DNA from: Duganella fentianensis
GTDB taxonomy: Bacteria > Pseudomonadota > Gammaproteobacteria > Burkholderiales > Burkholderiaceae_D
Length of the DNA stretch: 64,000 bases
NCBI RefSeq assembly: GCF_009857835.1
Contig: NZ_WWCL01000001.1
Coordinates: 744,001-808,000 of the forward strand
Direction: 5' to 3'
Numbering within the stretch: position 1 is the stretch's first letter; each line of letters begins with the position of its first letter. This document shows, piece after piece, positions 20,416 to 31,942 of this stretch. Under the pieces are notes generated by a model that was not told the origin of the DNA, made no database searches, and saw only the letters and a list, made by a program, of their open reading frames with translations. A program made the translations under genes and the position numbers.

Positions 20416-20464
20416 CACGATCTCTTTCCGGATCCATAGGGAGCCGGAAAGATAGCATGATTTT

Positions 20465-23230
<2,766 letters not shown>

Positions 23231-23256
23231 ACTAGTCTCCGAAACTTTAGATTTTT

Positions 23257-23271
23257 CGTAGTGCAGTTACA
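23257..23271. promoter_or_regulatory. HexR-like operator, site 6
   Basis: CGTAGTGCAGTTACA matches the palindrome at 9 of 12 positions and lies 27 bases upstream of the pullulanase ATG. Confidence 0.4.
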
Positions 23272-23320
23272 AAATTAACTGCAATACAGTGGAATTTGCC
23301 GGTTATGGTAATCCAAAATC

Positions 23321-23335
23321 TGTAGTTTTGATACT
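23321..23335. promoter_or_regulatory. HexR-like half operator, site 7
   Basis: TGTAGTTTTGATACT has a perfect left half and a poor right half (9 of 12 overall). It is about six turns upstream of site 6 in the same promoter region. Confidence 0.35.
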
Positions 23336-23348
23336 TTGTGGCAGTTTT

Positions 23349-25679
23349 TTACTCGAAACCGAGGCGTTTTGCGCCGGACAGCACTTCCACCACTTCCGTG
23401 GTGGCTTTGGAAAATGGCGTGCCGTGGCTCAGTGCCTGTTCAGCGCGCAGGTAGTCGCCCTTGTTGATCAGCTCGCCCACCTGTCCGGCAATGCGGTGGA
23501 AGCGTGCATGTTTGTCGATCAGCGTAACAAAGCTGGGGCGGCCGCCCAGGCGCTGGCCTTCGCCATAGATCCATTTGCCCAGTGCGCAGCAGTCGTCGCG
23601 CTCCAGCGTCTTGACGTCGATCTGGTCGCCGTGTTCGATGGCGTCGCGCAGTTTGACTTTCCACTGGCGGTGCGCATCGATGATGCTGTCCACATCCACT
23701 CCTTCCACCAGCTTGCCGGAAGCCTTGCCGGGCAGGCGGAATTCATCGACCTGTGCCGCCAGATGGATGGCCACATCGCGCTGGGTGCCGGCCGAGGCAG
23801 CGGTTTCGTCCACCAGCTGGGCGTTGGCCTGGGTGTTGCGGTCCAGCTCAGCCACGGCTTCGCCGATCTGGCCTATGCCCAGACTCTGCTCGCGCGCACC
23901 ATTGGCCACGTCGTCGAGCAGCAGCTTGATCTGCGCCGCATTGGCGACGATTTCCGTAATGGTCTGGCCGGCCTGGCGTACCACGTCGGTACCGGCCCGC
24001 ACTTCCTGCGAGCTCTGGGTAATCAGCGCCTTGATTTCGCGCGCGGCTTCCGCGCTGCGGCCAGCCAGCGCACGCACTTCGGTGGCTACCACGGCAAAGC
24101 CGCGCCCCTGTTCACCGGCACGGGCAGCTTCCACCGCCGCATTGAGCGCCAGAATATTGGTCTGGAAGGCGATGCCGTCGATGACGCTGATAATTTCGCT
24201 GATCTTTTTGGACGATGCTTCGATGCCTTCCATGGTCTGCACCACGTTGTGCATCACTTCGCCGCCACGGGTGGCCGCGGCAGCGTTTTCGATCGAGATG
24301 GCCGAGGCCTGCCGTACCGAGTCGGCCGTCATCTGCACGGTGGAGACCGTCTGCTCCAGCGCTGCCGAGGATTGCTCCAGCGCGGAAGCGGCGGCTTCCG
24401 TGCGGCTGGACAGATTGCGCGTGCCTTCGGCGATATCGATACTGGACGACACCACCAGATCGCTGGCTTGCTGCACTTCTGTCACGGTATCGCGCAAAGC
24501 CTTCTGCATATTGGTCAGCTCGCGCAGCATGCCGGACAGTTCATCGTTGCCGGTAGGGCGGATGTCGGAGCGCAGATCGCCCATGGAAATGGCGATCAGC
24601 TCGCGTCGCAGCTTCTTGAAGCCGCTCTGCATGGAATTGTAGAAGCCGACGAACAGATAGGCCGACAGCAGGATGGCGATCAGGCACAGCGTCAGGGTGG
24701 CATACAGTGCCGTGCGCAAGCCGGACTCGCGTTCGGCCAGCATGGCATCGAGCACGCCCAGATTGGCGGCGATATCTTCGAACTGCAGTTTGATGGCGCT
24801 ATTGACCTGTGCACCGTAAGCATTGCGGTCGCCCGCTACTTCGCTCTGGCCATAGGGGAAGCTGCTGCGTACCAGCGTCGCCAGCCCATTCAGGGCCGCT
24901 TCGCTTTCACCGCGCTGGGCGCTGGCATACTGCGGCCTGGCAGCGGCGACGATGGCGCGGTCCTGTTTGGCCTGACGCTGCTCGTGTTCGATGATGGCCA
25001 TCAGACGCTGGATCTGGCTGCTCTGCTGCGGCGTGATGCTGCCGGCCTTGAGGCTGCTGCGGCCCAGCGTGCGCAGTTCCGACAGACGATCGATCACCTG
25101 CGGCGCGTGCAGCAGGGCGGCGCTCATCAGGTGGTAGCTTTCCAGTGCCGGGTCGAGCGACAGGTCGGAATTATCCAGTGTGCTTTCGGCCAGCCTTACC
25201 AGCGCCAGATCGAGTGCGCGCAGCTTCTGGGCAGCTTCCTCGCCCGAACCGAAATTGCCCTGCGCGACGCGATAGGCTTCGCGCACATTCACCATATCGG
25301 CTTTGGTGCCCAGCGCATCGGCCGATTCGGCTTCCACGCTGTCGAGTTTCTGGAAAGCGCTATCGAACGCACCCCGTGCCGTGGCCAGTTCCGGTGCGGG
25401 CTCGCCATCGGCTGCGCTGCGCGCCTGCAGGCGCCAGCTGATGGCGGCTTCGCGGGCCTGCAGCAGCGGCGACATGACACGCACGCCCAGCCGCTCGCGC
25501 CCGGCCACACGCAGATCCTGCCGTGCGGCCGAGTTGTAGCTGTAGAACAGCCAGATCAGGGGAATCAGGAAGCTGACGCTAATCAGCAGAAATTTGCCCG
25601 GCAGACGCAGGATGCGCATCAGACGGGCGCCGGGACGCCAGAGGGGAAGGGATAAAAACTGGCTGATGACTTTCTTCAT
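23349..25679 (-). CDS. methyl-accepting chemotaxis protein with C-terminal CZB domain
   Basis: The product has 776 residues. The first membrane span is at about 29-48, a long helical periplasmic domain follows to about 320, and the second span is near 322-346. A HAMP region and the cytoplasmic signalling coiled coil come next, with the conserved tip [20 protein letters not shown]. The last 110 residues form a chemoreceptor zinc-binding (CZB) domain: AHRQWK, the [10 protein letters not shown] motif and HARFHRIAG provide the His/Cys zinc ligands. CZB domains sense zinc-dependent signals, including hypochlorous acid in characterised receptors. The periplasmic domain ligand is unknown. The gene sits inside the starch locus, so maltodextrin sensing is possible but unproven. 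Confidence 0.93.
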   Translation of the reverse strand: MKKVISQFLSLPLWRPGARLMRILRLPGKFLLISVSFLIPLIWLFYSYNSAARQDLRVAGRERLGVRVMSPLLQAREAAISWRLQARSAADGEPAPELATARGAFDSAFQKLDSVEAESADALGTKADMVNVREAYRVAQGNFGSGEEAAQKLRALDLALVRLAESTLDNSDLSLDPALESYHLMSAALLHAPQVIDRLSELRTLGRSSLKAGSITPQQSSQIQRLMAIIEHEQRQAKQDRAIVAAARPQYASAQRGESEAALNGLATLVRSSFPYGQSEVAGDRNAYGAQVNSAIKLQFEDIAANLGVLDAMLAERESGLRTALYATLTLCLIAILLSAYLFVGFYNSMQSGFKKLRRELIAISMGDLRSDIRPTGNDELSGMLRELTNMQKALRDTVTEVQQASDLVVSSSIDIAEGTRNLSSRTEAAASALEQSSAALEQTVSTVQMTADSVRQASAISIENAAAATRGGEVMHNVVQTMEGIEASSKKISEIISVIDGIAFQTNILALNAAVEAARAGEQGRGFAVVATEVRALAGRSAEAAREIKALITQSSQEVRAGTDVVRQAGQTITEIVANAAQIKLLLDDVANGAREQSLGIGQIGEAVAELDRNTQANAQLVDETAASAGTQRDVAIHLAAQVDEFRLPGKASGKLVEGVDVDSIIDAHRQWKVKLRDAIEHGDQIDVKTLERDDCCALGKWIYGEGQRLGGRPSFVTLIDKHARFHRIAGQVGELINKGDYLRAEQALSHGTPFSKATTEVVEVLSGAKRLGFE

Positions 25680-25733
25680 GCAGGGCTCGCGAAATAGGTA
25701 ACTCCCTTATTTTGCGCCCCTGCAGCAACAATG

Positions 25734-25748
25734 AATAGTAAAACTATT
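25734..25748. promoter_or_regulatory. TAGT-N3-ACTA palindrome upstream of chemoreceptor gene
   Basis: AATAGTAAAACTATT is a perfect 6-3-6 palindrome sharing the TAGT-N3-ACTA core and spacing of the HexR-like sites but not the outer bases (8 of 12). It lies 55 bases upstream of the chemoreceptor start. Confidence 0.35.
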
Positions 25749-27325
25749 TAATTGATAGTTTCCTTTCGATAATTGTCGACCATGGTGTAGCGCATTGCAT
25801 ACAGCGCAAACAGCGCAGCCACCAGCAATGCGAAGGCGGCGAAGAAGAACATCTGGAAAGCGATGGGACTCATGCCGCTGCTGGCAATGTGGGCGCTGAC
25901 GGCCGGGTTCTTTACGCCGGAATTGACAATAAGCACCCAAAGGTTGCCGACGGTAACGGCGAGATACCAGAAGCTGAGAATGATGCCCTTCATGGTGGCC
26001 GGTGCCTGGCTATACGCAAATTCCAGACCGGTAGCCGAGACCAGCACTTCGCCCAGCGTCAGCAGGGCATAGGGCAGCAGCTGCCACAGGATGGAAACTT
26101 TGTCGCCGCCATCGAGCTGCAATTGCAGCAGGCCCACCACCACCCAGGCCAGTGCCGACAGGGCGATGCCCATGCCCATGCGGCGTAGCGGTGTAGGCGT
26201 GATGCCGATCGCGCGCATCAGCGGGAACAGGGCGATGTTGTTGAAGGGGATAAGCAGCATCACCAGGATGGGATTGACCGCCTGCATCTGCGCCGGCAGC
26301 AGGGTAAATTCCCAGCCGAACAGCGACAGCAGCGGGCTATCCATGGTGTTGGCCTGCACGATCCAGGTCGAGGCTTTCTGGTCGAACAGCGACCAGAACG
26401 GGGTAATCATGGCAAACACGATCAGGATGCGCAGTACGGCACGCACGCCTTCTACCGCTTCATCCGTGTGCAGGCCGCGCGCACGCTCGAGTTGCAGCGA
26501 GACGCCGACGCCGCCAAAGGCCAGTAGCAGCACCAGCGCCGTGCAGGCTGCAATCACGAAACCCCATTGCGGCGTCATGGCCAGCGAGGCTAGCGCACCG
26601 AGGGCGCCGGCGCCGGCCACCATCAGGCCGGGGCGGCCCTGACCGTCGCGTTTGGCCAGCAGGGCAGTGCGGGCCACGCTGCTGAAGGCGTTCGGATCCG
26701 GTTTGGCCGGCGGCACGTGCACGTATTTGCGCTTGCCCAGCCAGAATACGAAGGTGGCAATCGCCATCAGCAGGCCGGGGATGCCGAAGGCCACGGCAGG
26801 GCCGTAGTCGCGCAGAAACACGGGCATCAGCAGCGAGGCGAAGAAGGAGCCGAAGTTGATGATCCAGTAAAAGGCGTCGAACACCAGCTTGGCGCGGTTC
26901 TTGTTGGTCTGGTCGAACTGGTCGCCCACGAAGGCCACCACCAGCGGCTTGATGCCGCCCGAGCCGAAGGCGATCAGGCCCAGCCCCAGATAGAAGCCGT
27001 TCAGGTTGTCTTCGAAGATGGCGAGACAGGCGTGGCCGGCTACGTAGATCAGGCTGAACCAGAACACCGTGTTGTATTTGCCGAAGAAACGGTCGGCCAG
27101 CCAGCCGCCCAGCAGGGGGAAGAAATACACCCCGATCACAAAGGTGTGGAACACGTGCTTGGCTTCGGCCGGCCGGTCGCCCAGTGGGATGAACAGCAGC
27201 AAAGTACTGAGCAGGAAAGGCGTGAGGATGTTGCGCATGCCATAGAAGCTGAAACGCTCGCAACCTTCGTTGGCAATGATGTAGGGAATCTGTCGGGGCA
27301 TAGGCCCGTTACCGTGATCGCTCAC
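25748..27325 (-). CDS. POT/PTR family proton-dependent oligopeptide transporter
   Basis: The product has 525 residues and about 12-14 membrane spans. Family motifs are ANEGCERFSFYGMRNIL near residue 18 (ExxERF) and FGSGGIKPLVVAFVGDQFDQ near 120. GTG at 27325 is the start, with AGGAGA 6 bases upstream. POT carriers import di- and tripeptides with protons; some relatives carry other solutes. The gene diverges from the cytoplasmic alpha-glucosidase and shares a promoter region holding two HexR-like sites, so it seems co-regulated with sugar use. An ACE-like dipeptidase encoded in the same locus could supply dipeptides. Confidence 0.9.
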   Translation of the reverse strand: MSDHGNGPMPRQIPYIIANEGCERFSFYGMRNILTPFLLSTLLLFIPLGDRPAEAKHVFHTFVIGVYFFPLLGGWLADRFFGKYNTVFWFSLIYVAGHACLAIFEDNLNGFYLGLGLIAFGSGGIKPLVVAFVGDQFDQTNKNRAKLVFDAFYWIINFGSFFASLLMPVFLRDYGPAVAFGIPGLLMAIATFVFWLGKRKYVHVPPAKPDPNAFSSVARTALLAKRDGQGRPGLMVAGAGALGALASLAMTPQWGFVIAACTALVLLLAFGGVGVSLQLERARGLHTDEAVEGVRAVLRILIVFAMITPFWSLFDQKASTWIVQANTMDSPLLSLFGWEFTLLPAQMQAVNPILVMLLIPFNNIALFPLMRAIGITPTPLRRMGMGIALSALAWVVVGLLQLQLDGGDKVSILWQLLPYALLTLGEVLVSATGLEFAYSQAPATMKGIILSFWYLAVTVGNLWVLIVNSGVKNPAVSAHIASSGMSPIAFQMFFFAAFALLVAALFALYAMRYTMVDNYRKETIN

Positions 27326-27343
27326 TGTATTTCTCCTGATTTG

Positions 27344-27358
27344 TGTAGTTTGACTACT
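27344..27358. promoter_or_regulatory. HexR-like operator, site 8
   Basis: TGTAGTTTGACTACT matches 11 of 12 positions. It is 19 bases upstream of the POT transporter start, overlapping where its promoter would lie. Confidence 0.6.
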
Positions 27359-27369
27359 ATTTTTTAGAA

Positions 27370-27392
27370 TGGAATTTTTTGTAAAAATTCCA
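27370..27392. promoter_or_regulatory. AT-rich 10-3-10 palindrome
   Basis: Arms TGGAATTTTT and AAAAATTCCA flank TGT, a perfect inverted repeat unlike the HexR-like sites. It lies between the two HexR-like sites in the POT/alpha-glucosidase divergent region and may bind another regulator. Confidence 0.45.
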
Positions 27393-27464
27393 AGTTATTG
27401 ATTTTAAATGGATAAATGCCAAAATCTACGGGATGGTCGGCGATTGAAAATTATAGAATCGTGA

Positions 27465-27479
27465 TGTATATTCTCTACA
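27465..27479. promoter_or_regulatory. HexR-like operator, site 9
   Basis: TGTATATTCTCTACA matches 9 of 12 positions and lies 38 bases upstream of the alpha-glucosidase ATG. Confidence 0.4.
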
Positions 27480-27516
27480 AACATAATCCACCGCCGGGCC
27501 CACCCCGGATTCTCAT

Positions 27517-29154
27517 ATGACCAAGCAACTTACACAAGTCTCCCCGCATGCGTCGGACTGGTATCGCGAAGCAATTATTTACCAGATTTATCCGCGCAGT
27601 TTCATGGATACCAATGGCGACGGCGTAGGGGATCTGCCGGGGATTACGGCCAAGCTGGACTATATCGCATCGCTGGGCGTGGACATCGTCTGGATTTCGC
27701 CTTTCTTCAAATCGCCCATGAAGGACTTCGGCTACGACATTTCCGACTACTGCGATGTGGACCCGATGTTCGGCACGCTGGCCGATTTCGATAGCATGAT
27801 CGCCAAGGCGCACAGTCTGGGCCTGAAGATCATGATCGATCAGGTGATGTCGCACACGGCGGAAGAGCACCCGTGGTTCAAGGAGAGCCGCTCCAGCCGC
27901 GATAATCCTAAAGCCGACTGGTATGTGTGGGCCGATCCTGCACCGGATGGCAACCCGCCCAACAACTGGATGTCGGTATTCGGCGGCTCCTCGTGGCAGT
28001 GGGATACGCGCCGTCGTCAATACTATTTACATAATTTCCTCACTAGCCAGCCGGATCTGAACTTCCATAGCCCGGCTGTGCAGCAGGCCCACCTCGATGC
28101 GCTGCGTTTCTGGCTCGAGCGCGGTGTGGACGGCATTCGTCTGGACGCCTGCAACTTCCACTTCCATGACACTGAGCTGCGCAGCAACCCGCCGGCTACC
28201 AACCGCGATACGGCCACCGTGTCGGACGTGAACCCGTATGGCATGCAGGCGCACATCTACGACAAGAGCCGGCCCGAGAACCTGCCTTTCCTGCAGAAGC
28301 TGCGCGCACTGCTCAACGAATATCAGGCAGTGGCTATCGGTGAAGTGGGCGCTGACGATTCGCTGGCTGTGATGGCCGAGTACACGGCCGACGGCGACAA
28401 GCTGCACATGGCCTACAGCTTCAATCTGCTGGTGCCGCAATGCTCGGCCCACTACATCCGCCAGCAGGTGGAGAATTTCGAAGCGCGCGTGAAGGGCGGC
28501 TGGGCCTCGTGGTCGGTCGGCAATCACGACGTGCAGCGTGTGGCCACCCGCTGGGGCGGCCCCGAGGCGCCGGCCGCTTTCGCCAAGATGATACTGGCCA
28601 TGCAGCTGTCGCTGAAAGGCACGCCTTGTCTGTATCAGGGTGACGAGCTGGCGTTTGCCGAAGCCGATGTGCCGTTCGAACTGTTGCAGGACCCGTACGG
28701 CATTACCTTCTGGCCCGAGTTCAAAGGTCGCGACGGCTGCCGTACGCCGATGGCCTGGAGCGATGCCGCCAATGGCGGCTTCACCACGGGTAAGCCGTGG
28801 CTGCCCGTCTCGCCCGACCATCTGGCCAAGGCAGCGTCGAAACAGGAAGGCGATGCGCAATCGTCACTGGAATTTACCCGCCACTTTATCGCCTGGCGCC
28901 GTCAGTTCCCCCAGCTGACCCGTGGCGGTATCGAGTTCTTCGATGCACCGGAACCCGTGCTGGCGCTGTGCCGTGACGCGGCAGGTGAGCGCAGCATCAT
29001 CGCCGTGTTCAATCTGAGTGGCGCGCCTGTCAGCTGCGCACTGCCGCAGGCTGCCGGTGCCGAACAGCTGGCCGGCTATGGCCTGCCAGGTTCGGTGCTG
29101 AATGGTCAGGTCGAGCTGCCCGCCTTCGGTGCGTGGTTCGGCTACGCCGCCTGA
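27517..29154 (+). CDS. cytoplasmic alpha-glucosidase, GH13 (oligo-1,6-glucosidase/AglA type)
   Basis: The product has 545 residues and no signal peptide. DWYREAIIYQIYPRSF opens the barrel. Catalytic regions are DQVMSH (108-113), GIRLDACNF with nucleophile Asp210, AIGEVG with Glu276 and VGNHD with Asp338. QPDLNF at 178-183 is the fifth conserved region of the oligo-1,6-glucosidase group. DQVxSHT is usual in proteobacterial AglA enzymes that hydrolyse maltose and short maltodextrins. It should convert imported maltose to glucose for the glucokinase encoded next on the same strand. The Shine-Dalgarno sequence is weak. A GH13_23-like alpha-glucosidase is the best guess. Confidence 0.92.
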   Translation: MTKQLTQVSPHASDWYREAIIYQIYPRSFMDTNGDGVGDLPGITAKLDYIASLGVDIVWISPFFKSPMKDFGYDISDYCDVDPMFGTLADFDSMIAKAHSLGLKIMIDQVMSHTAEEHPWFKESRSSRDNPKADWYVWADPAPDGNPPNNWMSVFGGSSWQWDTRRRQYYLHNFLTSQPDLNFHSPAVQQAHLDALRFWLERGVDGIRLDACNFHFHDTELRSNPPATNRDTATVSDVNPYGMQAHIYDKSRPENLPFLQKLRALLNEYQAVAIGEVGADDSLAVMAEYTADGDKLHMAYSFNLLVPQCSAHYIRQQVENFEARVKGGWASWSVGNHDVQRVATRWGGPEAPAAFAKMILAMQLSLKGTPCLYQGDELAFAEADVPFELLQDPYGITFWPEFKGRDGCRTPMAWSDAANGGFTTGKPWLPVSPDHLAKAASKQEGDAQSSLEFTRHFIAWRRQFPQLTRGGIEFFDAPEPVLALCRDAAGERSIIAVFNLSGAPVSCALPQAAGAEQLAGYGLPGSVLNGQVELPAFGAWFGYAA

Positions 29155-29169
29155 TAGTGTCGTAAACAG

Positions 29170-29196
29170 GCCGGGGATTTGCCGCTCCGGCTTTTT
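29170..29196 (+). terminator. Rho-independent terminator after alpha-glucosidase gene
   Basis: GCCGGGG and CTCCGGC pair (one G-T) across an 8-base loop and are followed by TTTTT. Confidence 0.75.
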
Positions 29197-29248
29197 AACC
29201 TCGGGTATTTCGGGTATGCTTCCGCCAACTGTTTTAACTGTATAGACA

Positions 29249-31123
29249 ATGAAACAAGCCGAAGTGGATGAAAAACTGAACCGTACCGCCTTTGCTGACG
29301 GCCCGCGCCTGCTGGCCGACATCGGCGCGACCCATGCCCGCTTTGCCCTGCAGACGGCGCCCGGCGAATTCCGCGCGGTGCGCGTGCTCAAGTGCGACGA
29401 TTACACCGACATCGTCGCCATGTTGCGATCCTATCTGTCCGACCATGCCGACCTGACGCTCAACCACGCCGCACTGGCGGTGGCCAATCCCGTCAGCGGC
29501 GACTATGTGCGCATGACCAACCGCGCGTGGGAATTCTCCACCGACGAAGTGCGGCGCGCACTGGGCCTGCATACGCTGCTGGTGGTGAACGACTTTACTG
29601 CGCTGGCCATGTCGCTGCCGGGTCTGAAATCGTCCGACCTGATGCAGGTGGGCGGCGGCAAGCCGGCCTCGAATTCCGTGATCGGCGTGCTCGGTCCCGG
29701 CACCGGTCTCGGTGTCTCGGGTGTGATCCCTACTGTCGATGGTTTCGTCACGCTGGGATCGGAAGGTGGCCACACCAACTTTGCCCCGGCCGATGAGCGC
29801 GAATACGCGATACTGCAATACGCATGGCAGACCTGGTCGCACGTGTCGACCGAACGTCTGATCTCCGGCCCCGGCATGGAAATCATCTACCGCGCCATCG
29901 CCAAACGCAATGGCCGTCAGGTGCGCGATCTGACGTCGCAGGAAATCATGGCCGGTGCGCTGACGGACAAAGACCCGCTGTGCATGGAAGTGCTGGAATG
30001 CTTCTGCGCCATGCTGGGCGGCGCCAGCGCCAATCTGGCCGTCACGCTGGGGGCTTTCGGCGGTGTGTTCATCGGCGGCGGCATCGTGCCGCGCATGGGC
30101 GAGTGGTTTGCTACCTCGCCGTTCCGCGCCCGCTTTGAAGCCAAGGGCCGCTTCACCAGCTATCTGGCCGAGATTCCCACCTATGTGATTACCACGCCGA
30201 ATCCGGCTTTCTACGGTGTGGCGACGATATTGTCCGAACACCTGCGCGGCCGCAGCGGCGCCAACACCCTGATGGAACGGGTGCAGCATCTGCAGCACGA
30301 GCTGACGCCGGCCGAGCAGCGCGTGGCCCAGCTGGTACTGGAACAGCCGCGCCTCGTGCTGAACGAACCGATCGCCGATATCGCCCGTCTGGCCGAAGTC
30401 AGCCAGCCGACCGTGATCCGCTTCTGCCGTTCGCTGGGCTTCCTCGGTCTGGCCGATTTCAAACTGAAGTTTGCCAGCAGCCTGACGGGCGCCATTCCGG
30501 TACGTCACAGTCAGGTGCGGGTCAGCGACAGCACGCACGATCTGAGCGCCAAGGTCATCGATAATACGGTTTCGGCGATTCTGAAATTCCGCGACCAGCT
30601 CGATGTGCGTTCGCTCGACAAGGCGATAGCGCTGGTGGCCAAGGCCAAGCGCGTCGAGTTCTACGCCATGGGCAATTCGCGCGTGGTGGCGCTGGATGGC
30701 CAGCACAAATTCTTCCGCTTCCGTATTCCGACTTCGGCCTATGGCGATTCGCACCTGCTGACGCTGGCGGCCGAGCTGCTCAATCCGGGCGATGTGGTGA
30801 TCGCCATTTCGAATTCGGGCCGTCTGCCGGAACTGCTGGAAGCTGTCGATGCAGCGCGGGCGGCCGGTGCCGATGTTATCGCCATCACTGCCAGCAATTC
30901 GCCACTGGCCAAGAAGGCCAGCGTCTGTCTGGCGGTCGATCACAGCGAAGACAGCACCACCTTCCTGTCGATGATATCGCGCATACTGCAGCTGCTGCTG
31001 ATCGATATTCTGTCGGTCGGTATTTCGCTCGACACGCAGAACTCCCGTCTGGTGGTCGAGCATAAGGCCAGCACCGGCGATGCCGACAGCCGCCGTTTGC
31101 TGATCTCCCACCTCGACAGCTAA
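29249..31123 (+). CDS. glk: bifunctional glucokinase / HexR-type (RpiR family) regulator
   Basis: The product has 624 residues. Residues 10-335 are a bacterial glucokinase: LLADIGATHARFAL is the phosphate-binding start, followed by VVNDFTALA, GPGTGLGVS and EGGHTNFAP. After a short linker, residues 340-415 form an RpiR helix-turn-helix (LTPAEQRVAQLVLEQP ... IARLAEVSQPTVIRFCRSLGF, in pieces). A SIS sugar-phosphate domain covers about 460-590 (GDVVIAISNSGRLPELLE). Such Glk-HexR fusions are known in Burkholderiales. HexR responds to 2-keto-3-deoxy-6-phosphogluconate in characterised species. The protein thus both makes glucose 6-phosphate and could regulate this locus. There is no frameshift; the fusion is native. 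A terminator separates it from the alpha-glucosidase gene. Confidence 0.95.
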   Translation: MKQAEVDEKLNRTAFADGPRLLADIGATHARFALQTAPGEFRAVRVLKCDDYTDIVAMLRSYLSDHADLTLNHAALAVANPVSGDYVRMTNRAWEFSTDEVRRALGLHTLLVVNDFTALAMSLPGLKSSDLMQVGGGKPASNSVIGVLGPGTGLGVSGVIPTVDGFVTLGSEGGHTNFAPADEREYAILQYAWQTWSHVSTERLISGPGMEIIYRAIAKRNGRQVRDLTSQEIMAGALTDKDPLCMEVLECFCAMLGGASANLAVTLGAFGGVFIGGGIVPRMGEWFATSPFRARFEAKGRFTSYLAEIPTYVITTPNPAFYGVATILSEHLRGRSGANTLMERVQHLQHELTPAEQRVAQLVLEQPRLVLNEPIADIARLAEVSQPTVIRFCRSLGFLGLADFKLKFASSLTGAIPVRHSQVRVSDSTHDLSAKVIDNTVSAILKFRDQLDVRSLDKAIALVAKAKRVEFYAMGNSRVVALDGQHKFFRFRIPTSAYGDSHLLTLAAELLNPGDVVIAISNSGRLPELLEAVDAARAAGADVIAITASNSPLAKKASVCLAVDHSEDSTTFLSMISRILQLLLIDILSVGISLDTQNSRLVVEHKASTGDADSRRLLISHLDS

Positions 31124-31136
31124 TCTACTCACTACC

Positions 31137-31314
31137 AATTCGGGGTCAGGTCTGTCATTCGGACATTGACCCCGCATCATTGAGCAAACTCAAGACGCAT
31201 TCTGTACTCGCGCATCTGGCGTGAGTCGGAATGCGTCTTTGACTTTTTACGTCCATATTGCGCGTGCTCAAACTAATTCGTCGACTGTCCGAATGACAGA
31301 TCTGACCCCGAATT
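31137..31314. repeat. 178-bp nested palindrome, REPIN/MITE-like element
   Basis: The ends are 29-base inverted repeats (31137-31165 and 31286-31314) with a single mismatch, starting AATTCGGGGTCAGGTCTGTC. Inside lie a second palindrome (TTGAGCA/TGCTCAA) and a third (CAAGACGCATTC against GAATGCGTCTTTG), so the whole could fold into one cruciform. The GGGGTCAGGTC core recurs at 35411. No transposase is encoded; this fits two REP units in inverted order mobilised in trans by a RAYT transposase elsewhere, or a non-autonomous MITE. Confidence 0.7.
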
Positions 31315-31340
31315 TTGCTTGCATTCTTTAGAAAAGAGTT

Positions 31341-31408
31341 TAAGATATATCTTATTAAGTTATATCGTAAGAAGATATGACTTAAGTTGCCATATCTTAA
31401 GGAGCTCT
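31341..31408. promoter_or_regulatory. repeated ATATCTTA motifs, probable PadR/YqjI operator
   Basis: TAAGATATATCTTA at 31341-31354 is a perfect 14-bp palindrome. Related pieces TTATATCGTA, GAAGATATGA and CATATCTTAAG follow up to the Shine-Dalgarno of the PadR gene. The array suggests cooperative autoregulation. Confidence 0.55.
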
Positions 31409-31411
31409 ATC

Positions 31412-31942
31412 ATGTTTAAATTTTTACATCACCAGCACCGCCATCACGCCAGCCATGGCGAACATCACGGTCTGCGCGGCGGTGGCCGCGGCCGTGGTCC
31501 GAAAATGTTCGATGCGGGTGCCATGCGCTACATCGTGCTGCAGCTGATCGCCGAGAAGCCGCGCCACGGCTATGAAATCATCAAGGAGCTGGAGCAGCGT
31601 TCGGGCGGTGCCTATACGCCCAGCCCCGGCGCCATCTATCCGCTGCTATCCATGCTGCTCGATATGGGCCATGTAGTTGCCAGTGCCGACGGCAACAAGA
31701 AGCTGCACACCATTACGCCGGAAGGCGAGGCGTTTCTGGCCGAGAACCGCCAGTTCGTCGATGCGATCCAGAAGCGCATGGGTGATCCGGCCGACGCACG
31801 CGATGATCTGCGCACCCTGATGCATGAACTCAAGCACGCGGTGATCTCGCAGGCGCAGGATTTCCAGTCCAATCCGCAGCGCCTCGACGCCATCCGCGCC
31901 GTGCTGCGCCGCGCGACGGCAGAAATACAGGGGCTGGAATGA
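31412..31942 (+). CDS. PadR-family regulator with His-rich N-terminus, YqjI-like
   Basis: The product has 176 residues from the ATG at 31412, which has AAGGAG 7 bases upstream. The first 30 residues are His- and Gly-rich (FLHHQHRHHASHGEHH, then RGGGRGRGPKMF), like the metal-binding leader of E. coli YqjI, a nickel-responsive PadR repressor. The winged helix follows (IAEKPRHGYEIIKELEQRS, then YTPSPGAIYPLLSML), and a C-terminal helix gives dimerisation. It overlaps the downstream MFS gene by 4 bases (ATGA), so it probably represses both itself and the exporter. Metal identity (nickel, iron or another) is inference. Confidence 0.88.
   Translation: MFKFLHHQHRHHASHGEHHGLRGGGRGRGPKMFDAGAMRYIVLQLIAEKPRHGYEIIKELEQRSGGAYTPSPGAIYPLLSMLLDMGHVVASADGNKKLHTITPEGEAFLAENRQFVDAIQKRMGDPADARDDLRTLMHELKHAVISQAQDFQSNPQRLDAIRAVLRRATAEIQGLE

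Noticed and set aside
23289..25655. A 788-codon plus-strand frame opposite the chemoreceptor gene
   Set aside because: The minus-strand frame has clear membrane, HAMP, signalling and CZB features; the plus-strand product is a low-complexity mirror.
29197..29248. HexR-like autoregulatory site before the glk-hexR fusion
   Set aside because: TGTTTTAACTGTATAGACA has fragments of the motif but no arrangement matching TGTAGT-N3-ACTACA.
29234..31180. A 648-codon minus-strand frame opposite the Glk-HexR gene
   Set aside because: The plus strand encodes recognisable glucokinase and RpiR domains over the same bases.
31124..31411. CRISPR-like repeats
   Set aside because: The repeats are a single inverted pair with nested palindromes, not regularly spaced direct repeats.
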